64,000 nt of DNA from Brachypodius melanocephalos (taxonomy: Eukaryota > Chordata > Aves > Passeriformes > Pycnonotidae): NCBI GenBank assembly GCA_013398615.1, contig VZSR01000520.1:28129604-28193603 (forward strand), read 5' to 3'. This document shows, piece by piece, positions 1 through 12,800 of this stretch. Numbering within the stretch: position 1 is the first letter of the stretch; each line of letters begins with the position of its first letter. Under the pieces are notes generated by a model. The model was not told where the DNA came from. It made no database searches and was given only the letters and a program-made list of their open reading frames with translations. The translations under genes were made by a program, and so were the position numbers.

Positions 1-470
1 GGCGCTGAGTGCGGGTGCGGCGATGCCGATGCCGGGGGGCGACGGGGCCGCGGCGGCCAGGCAGCCCCCGTCCGGAGAGGCGGCGGCACCGCGGGACGAG
101 GAGCAGCAGGAGGAGGAGGGCGAGGAGGATCTTCGCGACGGCGGCGTCCCCTTCTTCGTCAACCGCGGCGGGCTGCCCGTGGATGAGCCCACCTGGGAGC
201 GGATGTGGCGACATGTGGGCAGGATCCACCCCGAGGGGGACCGGGTGGCGCAAAGGATCCGGGGCGCCGCCGACCTGCCCAAGGTGAGACCCGACCCCCC
301 CGACCCGGGGCTGGTGCGGCGCGGGGTCCCAGCGGAAGCGCCCGGGCGGACCGTCCCCCACAGGGCGGACGAAGGGAAGGGGGAACTGGCGGCATCCCGC
401 TGGGAGGAGGCGCCCGCCTGTCCCCTTAGGAGGCCGGTCTCCCCGGCTCGGGAGCGATCCCGCGGATAAA
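1..470. promoter_or_regulatory. CpG-rich 5' end of VASH1
   Basis: The first 470 bases are very rich in G, C and CpG and cover the end of the 5' UTR, coding exon 1 and the start of intron 1. This is the downstream half of a CpG-island promoter; the transcription start is beyond the left edge. Confidence 0.7.
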
Positions 471-3400
471 CGGGCCCCGGGACTGCTCTTGCTGGAAGCA
501 AAGCCACGCTCTAACTCGGAGTGCGAGAGGGTGCCTGCGAGGCTCTGCCCTGTCTGGTGCGCCAGCAGCACCCTCTTCTTCTGCGGCCTTGCTGGAAAAC
601 GGACTTCAGGTAGCTAATGTGAGAGCGGCCTGGAGGAGGAGGTGGGAATGGGCAATGCCTGAAGAGAAAGACTGGATAAATCATGAAAAGATGAGGAGAG
701 TTAAATTTAGAAGAGTCCAAATACTTGAGGTGGTGGATTCAGGCAGGCAGAGGTGAGCCTCTGAACCTGAAGAAATTGGATTTGGGTACAGTCTCCCACA
801 CCAAAAGGCATTCTAGAACAGAACTGTGTCTGTCAAAAAAGACTTTTGATGCCAAGCATTTTAAGAGGAGTTAGCAAGTGCTTGCAGAGCTTATTGCTGG
901 TGTAGGGTCAGATGTGATTTCCAAGCATGTTTCTGGCCTTGCTGCAGAAGACACTACGAAAAGAGGAACCATTGACCATTTCTCTGAGCTTTGTACGATA
1001 CCAAAACATTTGAATGTGAATTCTTGTGATTGTTGCTATCTGTATTGCATCTCAGCTAGAGAAAAATCTCTCCCTTTTATTGGCATACTGTGAACAAAAG
1101 ACACTGAAAACATTTGGTGTGTCACTCCACACAGGCTATAAGAGTATTCCTATCACTCTAATAGGAATAATCAGATACAGAAAGATGAAGCTTTTTCATC
1201 TTAGGCTTTTTAAACAAGGACTTACCTCCTTGGGAAGGTAATTTGACGTATAGAAGAACATACTATTATATAGTGCACAGACAATCCATAGTGTTTCCAT
1301 GAAGAATTCTGGAGAGGCATGTGATGAAACATCCTTTGTGGAGTAAAGAGTCATAGGCATCTGTGGCAGCAACTGGAACAAATCCTGAGTCCTGATTACA
1401 GTCCCTATTCTAACTCTATTAGACTGTTCCTTCCTTTTCAGATCTCCTTCCTTTCCTCTGACTTTGTCCTGAAAACATGTTTCAGATCATTCAGAACACA
1501 TACTACCTAATTTCCTAACCATAAAGACTGATTAGGCCAAAAAAGATGAGGGAAATGGAAGAAAGAAGCTGACAAACAAGACTCCAGTGAATGACAGGGG
1601 GGATATACAGTGTTCAGTCCCTTGTTTTGGTCTTATGTGAAGAATTTCTACTGTTCTCAATTTATAGTCTTCATCCAAGAGGATTACAGTTAGAGGACAC
1701 AAGTGCCCTGAGCTCTTGCAATAAGAAGCGAAATCGAGCTGTTTTGTTTTGGGGGTTGTTGGGTTTTGGGTTGCTGAGGGGTTTTTTTGCATCTGCTAGC
1801 AGCCCTGGGAATTCAGCACTCTGCCATCTGAGATCCCATTCCCAAGCTCACTTGGCATATAGCTGGGAGGATACTGGAATTCAGGAAACCACAAGGATGA
1901 GCTCTGTTTCCTTAGCTCCTTCTCCCCTATAGGGATGTATTTTTTCTTTGAGGGCTGCTTATTGCCATTTGCCTCCATGCCATAAGTTTCTTTGAAAGGC
2001 TGGTGCAACAGATGAGAATCAGGGCATAAGTGTACTCTGCAAGGATAGCTCCTTTGAAAAGCCAGGTTCTCTCCATGTGCTGGAGGGTGAATAGTCCTTT
2101 TTAGGTGTTGGGAATGGGACAGTGACTTGCCTACTCCAAAATTTTGGCCATGGATCATAGCCAGCGTTGGGTGTTGGGGGAAATAACTCTCAAAGAAGCT
2201 GTCAAACTAAAATACTACAAAATTATGACTGGAGGAGGCTGTGATTAGACATGTTTACAGATCACCTTCAGGAGCTGTGTCTCTCACTGGGGTCTGAGAG
2301 CTCAGAGAGTTCCTCTAGTCTCCATTTCCTTCCAGTAGACTTGGGGTGAGTGGGCATCAAGTGAGCAGGCTTGAGAGTGCCATTCTCCTGTCGGTTGTGT
2401 TCTTTGCAGCAACAGGGTGTGGTATTGCCTTGCTTCGAGCTGCTGGAACCATCAAATGGGTCCATGCTGGAAGTACAAAGTGATGTGTGCTTGGCTCATA
2501 AAGAAATTATGGCTTTTAAATGAGATGGTTATGAGGGCAAAGACAGGAAGAGTTGCATCTAATGGATTCAGATTGAGAGAGCCAGAAAAAAAATAATCAG
2601 TTTTCTTCAGTCAGGCTCTCAACCAAGGCTGATATTGCTCCTGTGTTATTTGCAGAAGGAAGAGTAGGGAGATGTGTGGATACACGTAAGTACTATAAAA
2701 GAAATTGTTGCTCTTAACTAGGCTGGCCAGAAGAGCACCTCTGTGATGCCACTATGAGTGGAGCTTTGCTTGTGCCTCGCTCCCATCTGCCTTTCCTCAC
2801 ATACAGCATGTCCCACTTAGCATAGAAAATCTTGGTTCTTCTCAGGATCCTCTTTCTAAAAGCAGAGTCCCAATCCCATACATATAGACAGCCTGCCAGG
2901 GTGCATGAATCTAGGAGTGGGGTGATGCAGCTACTCCACACAAGTGGTGAGGGATCAAGGGTGTGTTCATTTGGTCTACTAAGCCTGGCAGAGGTTATAT
3001 ACTTTGGGAAATCTGGGCTCTCTTCCTTGCTCTCTCTCCAGCTTTCAGAATAGCTAAAGGGAATTCAAAATAGATCTGATTTCCCATCTTTTCTGTTATA
3101 AATAAATTCCTCTCTACTTTCTGAAGGACTGTGAAAACTATCTAATATTTATAGCTCTTTTGAGATGTGCAGTGGATGATGCTGGGGAAGAAAAAAGTGT
3201 AAGGGTCTCTCATCCTGTCAGTATGGAATTGAGGGATGGACACCTTATTCCTCTCCTTCTGCTTCTATTGCCCTATTAAAATGCTATAGACTTGATGCAA
3301 AAAGAAACTGTAGCCCAGTCTGGGCTGCAGGCCCAGATCTGGGAGAGAGCACAGTGTACTTTCATCAGTTTAATTACTTGAGGTGCAGGAGGCTCTTCCA

Positions 3401-6400
3401 CATTAACTAGTCCCCTGCTGAACTGATTGCCATTACGCTGCCTCAGTGTTGCACAGTCCTTTGAGGAAAAGGAGATCTGGGGGTCTGTACTAGTAAAGGG
3501 AGGAGGAACTACCCAGAATCATTAGTCTGTGCTAATTAGTCTGCTAGTCAACATGCACTTAAATCTGTCTGTCTCCACTCAAAGGCATGAAAGTCCCCAT
3601 GCTGAAGAAATGAAAGTTAAATAGTCAGCCTGCCCTGATTGTTACCTCTTTCGTTGTTTCTGCCTGGAAATTATTTCCTATGACTCAGTGTGTCAGCTCA
3701 CAGCATCCAAACTGACTCAGCTTGTGCACTTCCAGAGATGGCTCTATTCCTGTGCCACTCTCTGGAGCCTTCCCTGCTCCTGCTGCAGCTGAACAAACCC
3801 AGTTTCACGTCTGCTCCCACCGTGCCTGTGCTGCCCCCTGCGAGTGAGGCAGCCGGTGCCTTTGCTTGATGCCAGAGGCATCATCAGCCCATCTCAAGGT
3901 TACGGTCTCTGGTCCTTGTGCCGTGGGGGAGCACAAGCAGAATGCAGCCGTGTGGCAAGCCAGCAAGGGAACTGATCTGGCTGAAAACTACCCATGCTTG
4001 CTGGCTCAGCTTTCAGCTGCTCCAGGTGCCTGACCTGGTTCACCAGTCACTTGTACCAACACAGGACAGAAGAAGGAGGTATATGGAAATGAGTGGCCAC
4101 AGAAATATACGTGAAGGGTTCACTAAGCAGTACCACTGGCTACAAAACCATGTTCAGCAGAGGCAGTTGTGCACAACAGAATGGAAGGCTCAAAGGAAGA
4201 ACTGGCTCTGGCTCACTCTTTCATAGCTGTGGATAGGCCAGCTCTGGGGGAAATCTGAAGAGGAACTGAAATGTTAAAAGCCAAACAGCTGAGAAAAGAT
4301 GCAGTCTGATATTAGCAAGGTGCATGCAAGGCATGAGCTGTCCTTCAGAGAGAAAATATTGGGCTGTTTGTCCAAGCCTGTCAGTTGTCCCAAACTTGTG
4401 TGTTCTCCTTTTTATTTGTCCTGTGGACAGGTCCCTACTCTTTCCTTAGAAAAGAGCACTTTCTCAGCTGCTGACAAGACTACAGTTATCCCCTGTGGAG
4501 CAAATGGTGAAAATAGTGAGGAGAATCTGACTGGACCCATAAGGCTGAGGCCTCAGAATGAGACAGCAGTCTGAAAGGTGAACATCCAGAAGCCATTCTC
4601 TGACCATGTAATTCAAAACACCAGACACTGCAGGGCAGGGAGTCATGCTGTCAAGCCTGTGTCCTAGTCTGCGCCAACTCATCTGAAATGCCAGGAAGCA
4701 GTGAAGGACCTTTCTACCCTTGCTTGCTGGACTGTTCCACCCTCTGGTGATGCTGGAAAACTCATTGTCCATTTTTGCCTCTTTTATTTTTGTTTCATGC
4801 CTTTCAGTTTCAATACTCAAATGAGGCCACACTCCCTCAAACGATAACTTTCCTTTCTCGTATCTTGCCTTGTCAATTAATTCTATCTATTTCATCCAAT
4901 GTAACATTGCATAAATGCAGGACCTTTTCACATGGTTTCTCTTGCAGCTCTGTGGTGATGCCTCATTCTGAATTCCTTCCCAGTTTCCATTGTGGAAATA
5001 GAGCAATGTTTCTGGTGCGGTCACTTAGGGCAGCAAAAAGGGCCTGGTTTCAGAGGAACATCCTCCCTATAGCTATGTGCCACTGAGTTCAGCAAGAACC
5101 TGGAGAGTTTTGGAAGTAGTGATTAATGTTCTGCTCCTCATTTCAGATTCCCATACCAAGTGTGCCTGTGTTCCAGCCATCCACCCCCATCCCTGAGCGC
5201 CTGGAAGCTGTGCAGCGCTACATCAGGGAACTTCAGTATCCTTTGCTGTTACCTTACCCACTGGTGTGATAACCCGGGAAGAAAGAGCAAGAGGACTTTC
5301 TTTAACCTTTGACAAACAGAAAAGCTCCTTCTATTGTAGCTGGAGGAGAACTGAAACTTGTTCCCTGAAAACGGGAAGCTGGGATAATGTTTTGTTTTGC
5401 TGCTCCGTTTCTTTTCTTTTTTTGCCCAAGTTACCTTCTGGTTCTGTTCATTGCATGTAACAAATGGGCATGTTGTCAAAGGCCTTTGCCCACAACCCAC
5501 TCTTTTGGTCAGTGGCTTTACCGTGGTATTTTATTAAAAACACACCTATCTGGGAATGAGATTTCTCCATTCCTGTTGTGCTGGAGAGCAGGTGTATGCC
5601 ATGCAAACACTGATGAGATACAGATCTAGCTCTGGCTTCAGCTCTAATTCAAGGTAAGAAGGCTGACCTTTTGGCATCTTTCACCCATTCAGGGTGTTTG
5701 TGCTTTGGATTGGATCGAAGTCAATCTTAGAATAAGGTACCGTGAACGTTCCATTGCTCCATGTACTATGTGCAGATTGGAGCAGGAAGAGATTTATCAA
5801 ACCATTCTGCCCTGGTACCTGCAAAACTGAGCAGAGCATGTGCTGTCAGCATGAACCTTTGGGAACTGGATTGGAAACCCGTTTGTGGGGATGAGGAAGA
5901 GAAGAATTGACAAGGAAATACAGTGGAAGTAAGGAGGAATTATAAATGTGAGAAATACAGGAAAGGGAGGTAGGGATTTTCTTGTGTTGCTGCTACATTT
6001 GTAGAATCATGACTTTGCTCTGAGAATAGTAAATAACATGAAAGTCCTTCAGACAAGTTTTCTTCAAACTGTACTTTCCAAGCTGCCAAGCCCTTAACTT
6101 CTTACTTCCAGGTACAATCACACTGGGACACAATTCTTTGAGATTAAGAAGAGCAGACCTCTGACTGGGTAAGTGCTGGCAGCCTCTACAGCATTTAATC
6201 CTTTCTTTGTTGTTGGAGCCCTGTTATACACACTGCTTTTTCTCCATCCCCTGCCCAAGGTGCAGTGGCACTCAGGGCTTTCAGTACTGCAGCTGCATCC
6301 TGCTTTGGGTAACTTTATTGTCTGTTGCCTGGGGCATAGCTGGGCAGAGCTGTGTCTTTTTCAAGAAAGAGAGTAGTGGATTTTTTGTCATGCATCAGTA

Positions 6401-9400
6401 AATCCAGTAAACCAAAGATAATATATTGCAAAAATGTGCATATTCTGCCTGCTTCTAATTGAAATGTAACTATATGAACTTCTGGGGGATTCTGAAATTA
6501 AGTCCTGCTCTACAAAAGCTTTGTGAAAGCCAAGTATCTTTACAGGTCTGACTTCATAGCTCCTGTGAGTGCCTTTGCAGAATCCAGGCTCACTAAGCTT
6601 TTGGTGACTCATACTTTGAACAAGAAAGGGTGTTCTCACTGCAGATTTTGGGAACTACTGTGCCCTAGAAGTTCCTGGCAATAAGCACCTGATGTTCATT
6701 GACTCTCTTGAGGAGCATATGGAGAATCTTCCTAGACTGGGTTGGTCTGGTCCATAGATTTATATGAGTCTAAATGCCTTGTTTTGTAATCAGTCCAATG
6801 TCTCCTCCATGGTACTCGCTGAACAGAGACTAGTATTAATGCCAGAGAAGAAGGTTTTATTGTCCTTGAGCCCAGTGTGGCAAGCACTGCTGGCTCTTGG
6901 TCCTTTGAGGGTTTTACTTGTGGACACATTGGTGCTGTGGTCTCCCTGAGAATCCAGGTTGGCCAGTAAGCAGTTTTGCTGCAACCCACTGAAGTGAATT
7001 CCTTGGAAGCAACAACAGCATATGTTAGAGACCTGTTTGGATTTTATATCTTCTTAAAGAAGATATTCTGTTCTGTTCCCTGTCCTCTGTGGGCCACCCT
7101 CTCTCCTGGAAACTTACCTATACAAATATAGTGCAAAAGGGCTGAACTGGCCACATTGCATAGCACAAGCCCTCTAACTGTCCTCATCTTTCCCTTGTCC
7201 CACTCTGCAGGCTGATGGACCTGGCCAAAGAAATGACCAAAGAGGCCCTGCCAATAAAATGCCTGGAAGCTGTGATCCTGGGAATGTATCCTTTCCTCTC
7301 GGAGTTGTGCATGTCTGCCCATCCTTGTGTTTTTGCCTCTGCTCTCTTGTTTGTGATGCTTTGAGGGTGGTGATAATATTATCACCAAGCCCCATATTTC
7401 TCTTTTTTTCCTCTCCAATTCTCCCACAAAACGCCACCAATGAAATCCAAATCCAAGCAATTCTCTAAAGTATCAGAACTAGTCCTTTGGAGTTGCTCCT
7501 CTTTCACCAAGAAGGGTGGTGCTGCTCTAGTCAGCCATATAAGATAGTAAAAGAACATCTAAAGAGGAGCCAAAACACTAGCTAGAGTTAGGTCAGGGAA
7601 TCCTTTGTGGATAGCATAGTTCCCTTACTGCCCGCATGTGTTCTGCATTAAAATAACTTATGGATCCTCCCCAACTTCTAATTATGGTGTATGTCACTTA
7701 CTAGCTTAGGCAATACCTTTATGAGTTCTAGATGTGTGCTATCTTTAAGTACACATCTTTCCTAGCTATCTTCTAGGTTTAGTTTGTGGTACTTGGGCTA
7801 TAGTTTCTTCTTCCACCTGGAGGGGCAGAGATGGTCAATGAATGGTTCAAAAGTGGAGGTTGATGAGTTTTTGTCCTGAAGGTGTATGAAAGAGTAGCTA
7901 GTGAAAGATTAAAACAAACCAAGGAATAATGCTGCAGTGTTAACAGTTTGGGAGCTATGGAATACAGTACACTTAAGGTGCTAGCATTGCAACTTCTACA
8001 TCACAGAACTGCATCAAAATTAACTTCTCTTTGTTGACTGTCTCCTTGAAGAGGCCAAGTCTCTTTTCCCCATAACCCAGATGGAAGTAGGGCAGCCTGC
8101 AATGAGCTGGGCTCTTGACCTGGAGAACTAATCCTGTCTATGTGATGCCTGAATCAATGGGGAGTCTGCTAAGCAGGCTGGGAGGGTCTGGAGCAGGTAG
8201 GACATGTCTTGTCAGGAAACTCTTATCACTGGTTATTTCCTGAATAGTGGCTGCTGTCAGTTACCTCACCAACAACATGACCACACTGGACCGTTTCCCC
8301 ATCAGCTTCAAAACCCACTTCTCAGGGAACTACTTCCGACACATCGTGCTGGGGGTGAACTTTGGCGGCCGCTACGGGGCACTGGGCATCAGCCGACGCG
8401 AGGAACTTATGTACAAAGCACCTGTCTTCCGCACACTGAGTGAACTCATCTTTGACTTTGAGGAGGCGTATCGCCGCTGCTGGCACACTCTGAAGAAGGT
8501 GAAGCTGGGCCACTGTGTGTCCCATGACCCACACAGTGTGGAGCAGATCGAGTGGAAGCGCTCCATCCTGGATCTGGACAAGCTAACCCGGGAAGACTTC
8601 CGCAAAGAGCTCGAGAGACATGCCCGTGATATGAGGCTAAAGGTAAGCAGCAAGGATGGAGTAACTCACTGCCACATCCACTGTCTTGCCTGGCTGCTGG
8701 TGTACTGGGAGAATGAAGTGACAGAAAACTGTCCTAGATGTGTGGAGTAAAAAGTGAATTGGAGGCTGGGGCCTCTTTCTTACTGAATACCACCCACTGT
8801 ATACAGGCTGGTCCCCTAATGGATGCTTATGCAGTGCTGCAGTTGTGATTAGGTTGGACCGTATACAGCTCTTGGAACCATAACTGTCAATGTAACTTGT
8901 TTTTTCTGGCTTTTGCATTTTTTGATGCACTTGCCTTGTCTTTTTGTCTTTTTTTCCCATATAATAAATTGTTGGGTTTTATGGCTTTTGTTATCACTCA
9001 TATTGGTTTTCTGCTTATGTAGCTCTTAATTTTGTTTTTCTGGCAGATTGGGAAAGGAACTGGGCCACCATCTCCTACCAAGGACAGAAAGAAAGATGTC
9101 TCCTCCCCACAAAGAGGTCAGGCCAGCCCCCATCGGCGAAACAGCCGTGGGGACCGACGGTGAGTGCAGCTGCTGGGCAGGAGACCTATCTAGAACATTT
9201 GTTTTACTCAGACTCCAGCTTGCTGTTTGGTTTCGGATCCTTCTGATGTCCTACTGGGTTTCTGTAGAACAGTGGATATTTCTGTGACCTGCAGTACCAT
9301 TCTTCCATAGTCAGTACCATTGTGAGTTTATCATTGCTTAGGGAGTTGAGGGGACAGCTGGGGTTTTTTTGCTTGCTTATTTTGGCAGGGAGGAGGAAGG

Positions 9401-9827
9401 CAGCTCAAACAGACAGTGATGTTGGTAGCTGACTTTTAACCTTATGCATAGGTCTGAGCTCTGGTGTCTCACAGACCTGTGCCTCAGAGAGATTCCAAAA
9501 AGTATTCTGCTGTCAGCAAGATTGTTTTCCTGATAATAATCTGGGGTTCCAGAGTGGACCTCCTACTTCCTAACTCACAATCTGTTCTATTGAGAGCATT
9601 GGGAGAATTACTGGAGGCTGCAGAATAGTCATGTCCTCAGTAGTGCAGGATGAGTCTGAAGCTCTGTGTACCTTTTCCTGTGCTGCCATTTCTATGTGCA
9701 GCATCACCTGACTGAAAACAGTTTCTGAAGCATTGTAACCCTCTTTGCTCACAGGCCATCTGGTGAGAAGAAGCCTGCCGATTCCAAAGCCATGCCAGAC
9801 CTCAATGGGTACCAGATCCGGGTGTGA
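23..9827 (+). CDS. VASH1: Vasohibin-1, tubulin tyrosine carboxypeptidase (seven coding exons)
   Basis: Coding exons are 23-283, 5147-5235, 6112-6168, 7211-7285, 8261-8642, 9047-9159 and 9755-9827 (TGA). They join in frame into 1050 nt, or 349 residues; human VASH1 has 365. Known role of the family: with SVBP it removes the C-terminal Tyr of alpha-tubulin, and VASH1 was first described as an endothelial angiogenesis inhibitor. The transglutaminase-like triad is visible as Cys153 (in IKCLEAV), His188 (in NYFRHIVLGV) and Ser205 (in GISRREE), matching human C169/H204/S221. The N-terminus is acidic and low-complexity (Glu-rich, residues about 30-45), followed by DGGVPFFVNRGGLPVDEPTW. The C-terminal tail is basic and Ser-rich (SPTKDRKKD, HRRNSR) and ends in DLNGYQIRV, as in the human protein. 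Two start codons lie in frame, at 23 and 29; the second corresponds to the human MPGG start. Splice sites are GT-AG throughout, and introns 2 and 4 look U12-type. The promoter lies outside the window. Confidence 0.97.
284..5146 (+). other. VASH1 intron 1 (4.9 kb)
   Basis: The donor is GTGAGA at 284 and the acceptor TTTCAG ends at 5146. The intron is non-coding and I see no clear transposon in it. It holds a G-rich run at 1751-1781 and two AP-1/MARE-type sites at 3681-3687 and 3713-3721. Open frames inside it are short and show no family resemblance. Confidence 0.85.
3681..3721. promoter_or_regulatory. Paired AP-1 / MAF-type sites in VASH1 intron 1
   Basis: TGACTCA occurs at 3681-3687 and TGACTCAGC at 3713-3721. 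The starts are 32 bp apart, about three helical turns, so both sites face the same side of the DNA. The second site extends to the half-MARE/antioxidant-response form. Enhancer activity is an inference from spacing and motif identity only. Confidence 0.35.
5236..6111 (+). other. VASH1 intron 2, U12-type (minor spliceosome)
   Basis: The 5' splice site reads GTATCCTTT at 5236-5244, an exact match to the U12-type donor consensus RTATCCTTT. It lacks the usual G at +5. The 3' end carries CCCTTAAC at 6091-6098, close to the U12 branch site TTCCTTAAC, with the branch A about 14 nt from the AG at 6110-6111. There is little polypyrimidine tract. The intron is phase 2, and splicing restores Q-Y-N-H-T-G, as expected for vasohibins. 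Confidence 0.88.
6169..7210 (+). other. VASH1 intron 3 (U2-type)
   Basis: The donor is GTAAGT at 6169 and the acceptor CTGCAG ends at 7210. This is an ordinary major-class intron lying between the two U12-type introns. No coding or repeat content is recognised in it. Confidence 0.85.
7286..8260 (+). other. VASH1 intron 4, U12-type (minor spliceosome)
   Basis: The donor reads GTATCCTTT at 7286-7294, the same nine bases as the intron 2 donor. A branch-like TTTCCTGAAT lies at 8236-8245, about 16 nt before the AG at 8259-8260. It is weaker than the intron 2 branch site because it has TGAA instead of TTAA. The intron is phase 2, and splicing gives G-I-Y-L-T-N across the junction, as in human VASH1. 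Confidence 0.82.
8643..9754 (+). other. VASH1 introns 5 and 6 with exon 6 between them
   Basis: Intron 5 is 8643-9046 (GTAAGC to GGCAG). Intron 6 is 9160-9754 (GTGAGT to CACAG). Intron 5 contains an AATAAA near 8962 that could support intronic polyadenylation, which would drop the last two coding exons. Nothing else is recognised. Confidence 0.6.
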
Positions 9828-12800
9828 AGAGAGCTGTGCCTTGTGCGCCTGGCTCCACGGACTTCTTGCTGGCCACAGTTGGGACCTGGATCCACCTGCA
9901 GTGATTCTGACAAATGGGACAGGGGAGTGGGAGCAAAAGAGAGTGCTGATTTTCCCAGGTACTTACTAGTGGGCCAGTCCCAGAGCTGGATCCCATGGGT
10001 CCCAGAGGATTCGCCTGCCTGTTTCTGGGAGAGGTGATCATCTTAATTCACTTAAGTATTTTTTAAAAAACAAAAGAAAAAAAAAAAGAAAAAAAAATCT
10101 GTACATTAGTGAGAGTTTGCTTCAGGAAGAACATGAAGCAAGTGGTGTCAGTGGACTTGTTGTATTTGCCTTGACAGCACGTAGATGAAACATCTTGTCA
10201 ACAGTACTTCTTCCCTGTCTGTACAGAAGTCTTCAACACCTGCAAGGTCTGCAGGACTGAGGGAGAAGTGATGCTGGAATGGGATGGCCCTGAATCTTGT
10301 ACAAAAACTCCTGGTTTCGTCATTATAAACTCTTTGTTTATCATTGCTCTTGTGAGAGATAGGTCTGAATTTGCTCAGCCTGATTTATTGACCATACAAA
10401 GTCTTCTCATCCAGAAAAAACACATCTTGTATGTTTGGTCCTGCCTATTTCAATGCATTTCATTGCCTCTGAGGGGGTAGACAGTGGAATGCTGGTGAAC
10501 TGTTGCTGTAGGTTCTTTGGTGGTTGAGTGCATTAGGATATGCCTACACCACTGTTACATGAAAACAGGCACAGAGACCTCAATTGTTCCAGCAATGGAG
10601 ACGGGGCAGACGGGGGCTGGTGGAAAACTTGAACTTCACATCGTTTCTTCATCAGCCTTCTCTCTATCAACTTCTAGTGGCTACTACTCAGAAAACTTGT
10701 GGCAAGCGCTTCAGTTACTGAGGTACAAGTTTTAAGAGTAAATAGTTAGAGAAGGATGTAATCATGTGAACAGGTTTTACAAGCATTTTCTTCTTTCCAC
10801 AAGGCTCTTGCTCATTCCTCTCTGTAGTGTTAGTGCCAGAGTTACATACACCTGTTTTGAGAAGCTCTGCTCGAGGAAGTTGCAGCTGCTTTCCTGACAG
10901 CTCACCCTGGAGCCTCCTGAAAGCAGTTCCCCACTCCAGTGCCAGAGCTGTGCTTGTCTTCTGGCTCTTTGGATAGCTGCAGTATTAACAGCACCACTTA
11001 CACTAACCTTCTCCAAAGAGCTGGGCTGGGCCTTTCTGCCATTTGTGGCCTTGACTTCCTATGCTTCTTTTGGAGGAGTGCTGTACTACTGATTAAGTAG
11101 TGTAATGCTTGTCAGAAATCTAGAGTGTTGTCAGACCTCTCTGTTTGAGGCCTAAGGCATGGGAACAGTGGGACTTCCAGAAGTCAGAACAGTATGGTCT
11201 TAAAGTGATTTGCATGCATGGATCTGGGCAATGCAAAAACTGAGCTTGGGAGTGGGAGTATCCTGGAGAGAAACAGTCTTATCACAGCACTGAGAAGGAA
11301 CTAAACTTTCTGAAATACTACATATTTAATTTTGTTAGAACTGGGCTTATTCTTTCCTTCTTTCTTTCTTGGTTAGAAACATGATGGAGCTTAGCTCTGC
11401 TAGTTTTTTTTTTGTTGCAGTACTCCTGTGCCACATCCTCATAATAAGCAGAGCTATTTTGGTGGCAGAGAATGGGTTCTTAACCCCAAACAAATCAGCT
11501 CTTCTGCCTAGTTAAAGCAGTTAATCCTCGAAGCACCACCCACAAGCGATTTAACTCAGGCCTTACAGGTTACAGGTTCCTAATTGTACATCCCTAACTG
11601 TGATGTAACTTGCAAGGCATATCCACACCACTGCAGTCGGTCCATCTAATCTCCCTTTGTAGTCTGTACTTTTCTGCTGTGCTGTACAACCAGGAGAAAA
11701 ATCTATAAGAAGGTGGCAGAACTTGCTGCTGAGCTAAGAGAAGGTTAATCAAGAAGAGGATGCCAGCTTCCACAGTGCAACACCTATCCACTCCCTTTTA
11801 TTCCAGCTACATGCAACAATTGAAGTTAACAGCAGCTGTGAGGCAAGCACCCATTTAACGTGTCCTCTGGTCATTTTTATGTGGCTGCAAATTAACATAT
11901 TTAGTGTCTGGATGCTAATGATGATGTTAGCTGTAAAGGCACCACAGTTACCTGTAAATAATATGGGCCACTTGGAAGACACAAACTACCTTTGCATAAT
12001 GGTTGCTATGCAGCATACTGAAAGTTCAGATGCCACTGTGAATCATATGATAAATACAAGCAGCAGTCAGCAACGGGAGATGGATGTCAGGTTTTATTAA
12101 AGTGAATGAAATCCAGAATTTTTTAAAAAATTATAAAAGATGCCTAGAATGCATCTTCACCATATCTTTGGTTAGTCAATTGGTTAGTTAATACAGAGTA
12201 AGTGGAGAGCTCTTGAGAGTAATTAGTAGTTTAATACAGAGAATATTGAATAACTGGACAGACTTGAGCTTTTTTAGATGGAAAGGGGAAATGTGGGGGT
12301 GGGCGGAAGACTTTTAAATAGATGGGACAAGTAAGGGGTCAGCTGCAAGTTAATGATGCTTTCTTGAGAGCAGGCCAACAGGGGTTCAGCAGTGTTAGAT
12401 GACCAAGGCAGAATGGCTTAAAACAAAATGCTTTGTTTGACTTTGTAATTAAGTGCTTTCCTGCAGGATGTAACTGAGGCCAATAGCTTAGAAAACCAAA
12501 GGAAATGGATGTTTAAGATATGAATGACAGGTAGAGTTCAAGGTCCCTTAATCTTCAGCTGCAGCTAGACAAGAACATCCTCTTTTAAGATTTAGTTGCA
12601 CAATTAAATATGTTAGGAAGCATTTAATTCTTTGCTTGTATCTAATGTTGATAAACTTCTCAGATGGACACAGGAGCAGACAAATGCCCTCTGCTAGGGA
12701 TAGTATTTCAAGCCCTTTACCATGTTTCTCTGTGTCATAGAATTCCTGCTCCTTACTGTTTCTGTGTCTCCAGTTTAGCAAATGGTACAAGAAACTGGAA

